NCBI GenBank assembly: GCA_051984395.1
Contig: JBPYEZ010000101.1
Span: 1 to 13,703 of the forward strand
DNA: 13,703 nucleotides
Reading direction: 5' to 3'
From: AC-9 sp051984395
GTDB taxonomy: Bacteria; Actinomycetota; Acidimicrobiia; Acidimicrobiales; AC-9
In this document: positions 11,606 to 13,703 of the stretch, in pieces
Position numbering within the stretch: position 1 is the stretch's first letter
How the letters are laid out: each line of letters begins with the position of its first letter
Notes under the pieces: generated by a model
Seen by the model: only the letters and a program-made list of their open reading frames with translations
The model's database searches: none
Told to the model about the DNA's origin: nothing
Made by a program: the position numbers and the translations under genes

Positions 11606-12451
11606 GTGGAGCTCGACGGCCGAGTGGTGGTGGTCACGGGGGGCGCCAGCGGCATCGGCCGGGCGCTGTGCCGGCGCTTCGCCGACGAAGGAGCTCGGGC
11701 GGTGGTGGTGGCCGACCTCGCTGCCGACGGTGCCCGCGCCGTCGCCGATGCGATCAATGACGAGGGCGAGAGCGGATCGACGACGCGAGCGCTGGCCGTC
11801 CCGACCGACGTCGCCCGGGAGGGCGACATCCTCGCTCTCGTCGAGCGTACCGAGGAGACCTGCGGTCCCATCGACCTGTTCTGCTCGAACGCCGGGATCG
11901 CCGTCGGTGGCGGTGCCGAAGCTCCAGACCAGTCCTGGGAGGCGAGCTGGCACGTCAACGTCATGGCCCACGTCTACGCCGCCCGGGCGGTGCTGCCGGC
12001 CATGCTCGCCCGTGGCGAGGGTTACCTCCTGAACACGGCCTCGGCCGCGGGGCTGCTCACCAACCTCGGTGCCGCCCCCTACTCGGTGACCAAGCACGCC
12101 GCCGTCGGTCTGGCGGAGTGGCTCGCCATCACTCATGGCGACGCGGGGATCAAGGTCTCGTGCCTGTGCCCCCAGGGCGTGCGTACGGCGATGCTCCTCG
12201 GGGGCCTCGATCCCTCGGCCCCCGAGGGCGGCGAGCAGTCATTTCCCGCCGGTCAGGTGGTGCTGGCGTCCGGTGAGGTGCTCGAGCCCGAGGACGTCGC
12301 CGCCGCGGTGGTCGAGGGGCTGCGGGAGGAGATTTTCCTCATCCTTCCCCACCCCGAGGTGGGCGAGTACCTCCGCCACAAGGCCACCGACTACGACCGC
12401 TGGCTGCGAGGCATGCGGCGGCTCCAGCAGCGCCTGATCGCCGGGGCCTGA
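11606..12451 (+). CDS. Short-chain dehydrogenase/reductase (SDR), classical type
   Basis: A 281-residue classical SDR. The cofactor loop is TGGASGIG (11-18). Acidic D37 at the end of the second strand (VVVADL) indicates preference for NAD(H) over NADP(H). NAG is at 95-97, and the catalytic tetrad is N118, S146, Y159 and K163 (YSVTK). After the core, the C-terminal stretch of about 60 residues (LPHPEVGEYLRHKATDYDRW) is longer than in minimal SDRs. It resembles actinobacterial SDRs often found beside lipid or steroid genes. It oxidises or reduces an alcohol/carbonyl of unknown identity. GTG at 11606 gives the normal N-terminus, with VELDGRVVVVTGG beginning at once. The frame extends upstream through WS/DGAT but that part is antisense-like shadow. 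Its stop abuts the stop of the convergent membrane-protein gene. Confidence 0.9.
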   Translation: MELDGRVVVVTGGASGIGRALCRRFADEGARAVVVADLAADGARAVADAINDEGESGSTTRALAVPTDVAREGDILALVERTEETCGPIDLFCSNAGIAVGGGAEAPDQSWEASWHVNVMAHVYAARAVLPAMLARGEGYLLNTASAAGLLTNLGAAPYSVTKHAAVGLAEWLAITHGDAGIKVSCLCPQGVRTAMLLGGLDPSAPEGGEQSFPAGQVVLASGEVLEPEDVAAAVVEGLREEIFLILPHPEVGEYLRHKATDYDRWLRGMRRLQQRLIAGA

Positions 12452-13099
12452 TCAGGTCAGGATGTTGACCGCCCGCGCCGCGACCACGGCCACGGTCACG
12501 AGCGATACCGCGGCCTGCAGGAGCATCAGCAGCTTGCTCCACGGGCTGAGCGGCATGGTGTCGGTCGGGCTGAAGGCCGTGCAGTTGGTGAACGAGGTGT
12601 AGAAGTAGTCGACGAAGCCCGGCATCCAGTCCTGCTGGGCCACGTCGGGATTCGACATCTGGGGGAAGAGGAAGTCGGGGCGCCGGCGCTCGCCGAAGGC
12701 ACGGGCCACCGGGCCACCGCGGTCGAGCTCCCAGTACCAGAGCGTGAAGACCAGGACGTTGGTGATCCAGATCTCGATGGCGGACAGGATGAGCGACCGG
12801 CCCCCGAGCTTGATCCCGTGGAGCAGCCCGTGCACGAGCAGCCCGGTCGAGAAGGCGTTGAACAACGAGATGAGCGCGATCAGCGCGACGGATATGGCCC
12901 GCGTGGCTTGCGTCTGCCTCGTCAGGCGAACGGGGTTGGCAATGGTGAGTGGGATGAGCAGCGCCGCCTCGAGGGCCGGGAGGACCCACTTCGGTCCCAG
13001 GACGAACCTGCCGGGCAGGGCGAAGTACATGCCGAGCGAGACGGCGACGGTGGCGATGGCGGGCCACCGGTGCTCGCCGAGCACGAGCTGACGACTCAT
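12452..13099 (-). CDS. Multi-pass membrane protein with ion-channel-like pore segment (DUF1345-like)
   Basis: A 215-residue integral membrane protein. Hydrophobic segments lie at about 13-30, 37-54, 69-92, 103-124 and 187-213. Between the last two, residues 160-182 (PGFVDYFYTSFTNCTAFSPTD) form a short amphipathic stretch before the final helix. This copies the pore-loop/inner-helix layout of two-TM potassium channels, but the TVGYGD selectivity filter is replaced by TAFSPTD. WYWELDRGGP (121-130) is another block I associate with DUF1345-type proteins. Selective potassium transport is therefore unlikely on sequence grounds, and the function is unknown. The ATG at 13099 overlaps the ligase stop as ATGA, and GAGG sits 7 nt upstream inside the ligase gene. 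Translation is probably coupled to the ligase. Confidence 0.82.
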   Translation of the reverse strand: MSRQLVLGEHRWPAIATVAVSLGMYFALPGRFVLGPKWVLPALEAALLIPLTIANPVRLTRQTQATRAISVALIALISLFNAFSTGLLVHGLLHGIKLGGRSLILSAIEIWITNVLVFTLWYWELDRGGPVARAFGERRRPDFLFPQMSNPDVAQQDWMPGFVDYFYTSFTNCTAFSPTDTMPLSPWSKLLMLLQAAVSLVTVAVVAARAVNILT

Positions 13100-13703
13100 C
13101 CCTCGTCCTCGTCACTCTCGGGGCCGGGGAGCGGCAGCTCGCGCACGACGGCGCGAGGGTCGACGTCGGTGCGCATGCCCTTGTACCGGGGGGCTCGCAG
13201 CGTGCCGAGGTGGGTCCACTCGCTGAAGGCCACCTCGGCGACCAGCGTGGGCTCGAGGAAATGACCCTGCTTGACCACCTCGGCGGGCACCGGTGGCGGT
13301 GGTGTGAACGGGCTGGTGGCCCGGGCCAGCGGTGCCAGCAAGGCGTCGAGGCGGTCCAACTCCTGGTCGGTGAAGCCGCTGCCGACCCGCCCGGCGTAGC
13401 GAAGCTCGCCGCCGTCGTGGTAGCCGACGAGGAGGGCGCCCAGTCGTCCGGACCTGTTGCCGTGGCCGGCGAGCCAGCCGCCGACGACCAGGTCCTGGCG
13501 GTTGACGTTCTTGACCTTGATCCAGGACTGCGAACGGCGGCCCGGTCGGTAGACGCTGTCGAGGCGCTTGGCCACCAGGCCTTCCAGCCCGCGGTCCCGG
13601 GTCGCCCCGAGCAGCGCGGCTCCGTCCCCGACGTGGTAGCTCGGCGTCTGCCACGCCGGACCGCTGAGTGACAGCTCCTCGAGCAGGCGCCGGCGTTCGG
13701 TGT
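13096..13703 (-). CDS. ATP-dependent DNA ligase, C-terminal part (LigD/LigC type)
   Basis: The last 201 residues of a ligase whose start lies beyond the right edge. The visible frame enters at TERRRLLEEL, which belongs to the adenylation domain. It then shows motif IV (EGLVAKR, at the 40th to 46th visible residues), YRPGRRSQSWIKVK containing motif V, and the OB-fold domain: RLGALLVGYHDG, LRYAGRVGSGF, and AEVAFSEWT followed by LRAPRYKGMRTDVDP. The catalytic lysine of motif I is outside the window. The residue pattern is that of bacterial non-homologous end-joining ligases. LigD and LigC cannot be separated without the missing N-terminus. The protein ends soon after the OB fold with an acidic tail ESDEDEG, so no polymerase or nuclease domain follows. 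It overlaps the membrane-protein gene by 4 nt and is upstream of it in the same unit. Confidence 0.93.
   Translation of the reverse strand, partial: TERRRLLEELSLSGPAWQTPSYHVGDGAALLGATRDRGLEGLVAKRLDSVYRPGRRSQSWIKVKNVNRQDLVVGGWLAGHGNRSGRLGALLVGYHDGGELRYAGRVGSGFTDQELDRLDALLAPLARATSPFTPPPPVPAEVVKQGHFLEPTLVAEVAFSEWTHLGTLRAPRYKGMRTDVDPRAVVRELPLPGPESDEDEG

Noticed and set aside
10174..12032. Minus-strand frame 10174-11214 and plus-strand frame 10398-12032 over the WS/DGAT and SDR genes
   Set aside because: Both conflict with well-supported genes and give Arg/Gly/Pro/His-rich translations without motifs.
1..13703. tRNA, rRNA, riboswitch, insertion sequence, attachment site or CRISPR array
   Set aside because: I saw no direct-repeat array, transposase motif, cloverleaf or long non-coding stretch. 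The longest gap without a gene is the 167-bp divergent spacer at 2259-2425.

Overview
The window is G+C-rich bacterial DNA with very dense, short-spaced genes and third codon positions that are almost all G or C. The gene content (wax ester synthase/DGAT, FadD-like acyl-CoA ligase, Ku/LigD-type ATP-dependent DNA ligase, starts that often lack a Shine-Dalgarno sequence) points to an actinobacterium. Acidimicrobiia is my best guess, from general gene style and not from a marker gene.

Layout. Positions 1-2258 are on the minus strand: a membrane-anchored coiled-coil protein, a FAD-dependent amine/amino-acid oxidase-like enzyme, and the first 48 codons of an uncharacterised protein that leaves the window. 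A 167-bp divergent spacer separates these from a secreted, probably beta-propeller protein (2426-3595), which ends at a perfect 13-bp hairpin. A FadD-like acyl-CoA ligase (3670-5229) follows. It converges on a GH77 4-alpha-glucanotransferase, malQ (5239-7119, minus), and a small stem-loop contains both stop codons. A 35-bp divergent spacer separates malQ from an alpha/beta hydrolase (7155-8021). Next comes a plus-strand run: an Fe-S RecB-like nuclease, a PAP2 phosphatase, a DsbA-like thioredoxin-fold protein, a WS/DGAT acyltransferase and an SDR oxidoreductase (8068-12451). The last two genes, minus strand, are a multi-pass membrane protein with an ion-channel-like pore segment and the C-terminal part of an ATP-dependent DNA ligase. 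They overlap by 4 nt.

How the genes fit together. Acyl-CoA ligase, PAP2 phosphatase and WS/DGAT could supply acyl-CoA, diacylglycerol and the final acylation step of neutral-lipid storage. This is inferred from families and proximity. MalQ belongs to glycogen/maltodextrin turnover but stands alone here. The nuclease and ligase are DNA-repair families. Nothing in the window looks like a defence island, prophage, transposon, CRISPR array or biosynthetic cluster.

The strongest non-gene signal is a repeated start-site architecture. Six genes that lack a Shine-Dalgarno sequence have a TANNNT hexamer ending 6-8 nt before the start codon, as expected for leaderless transcripts.
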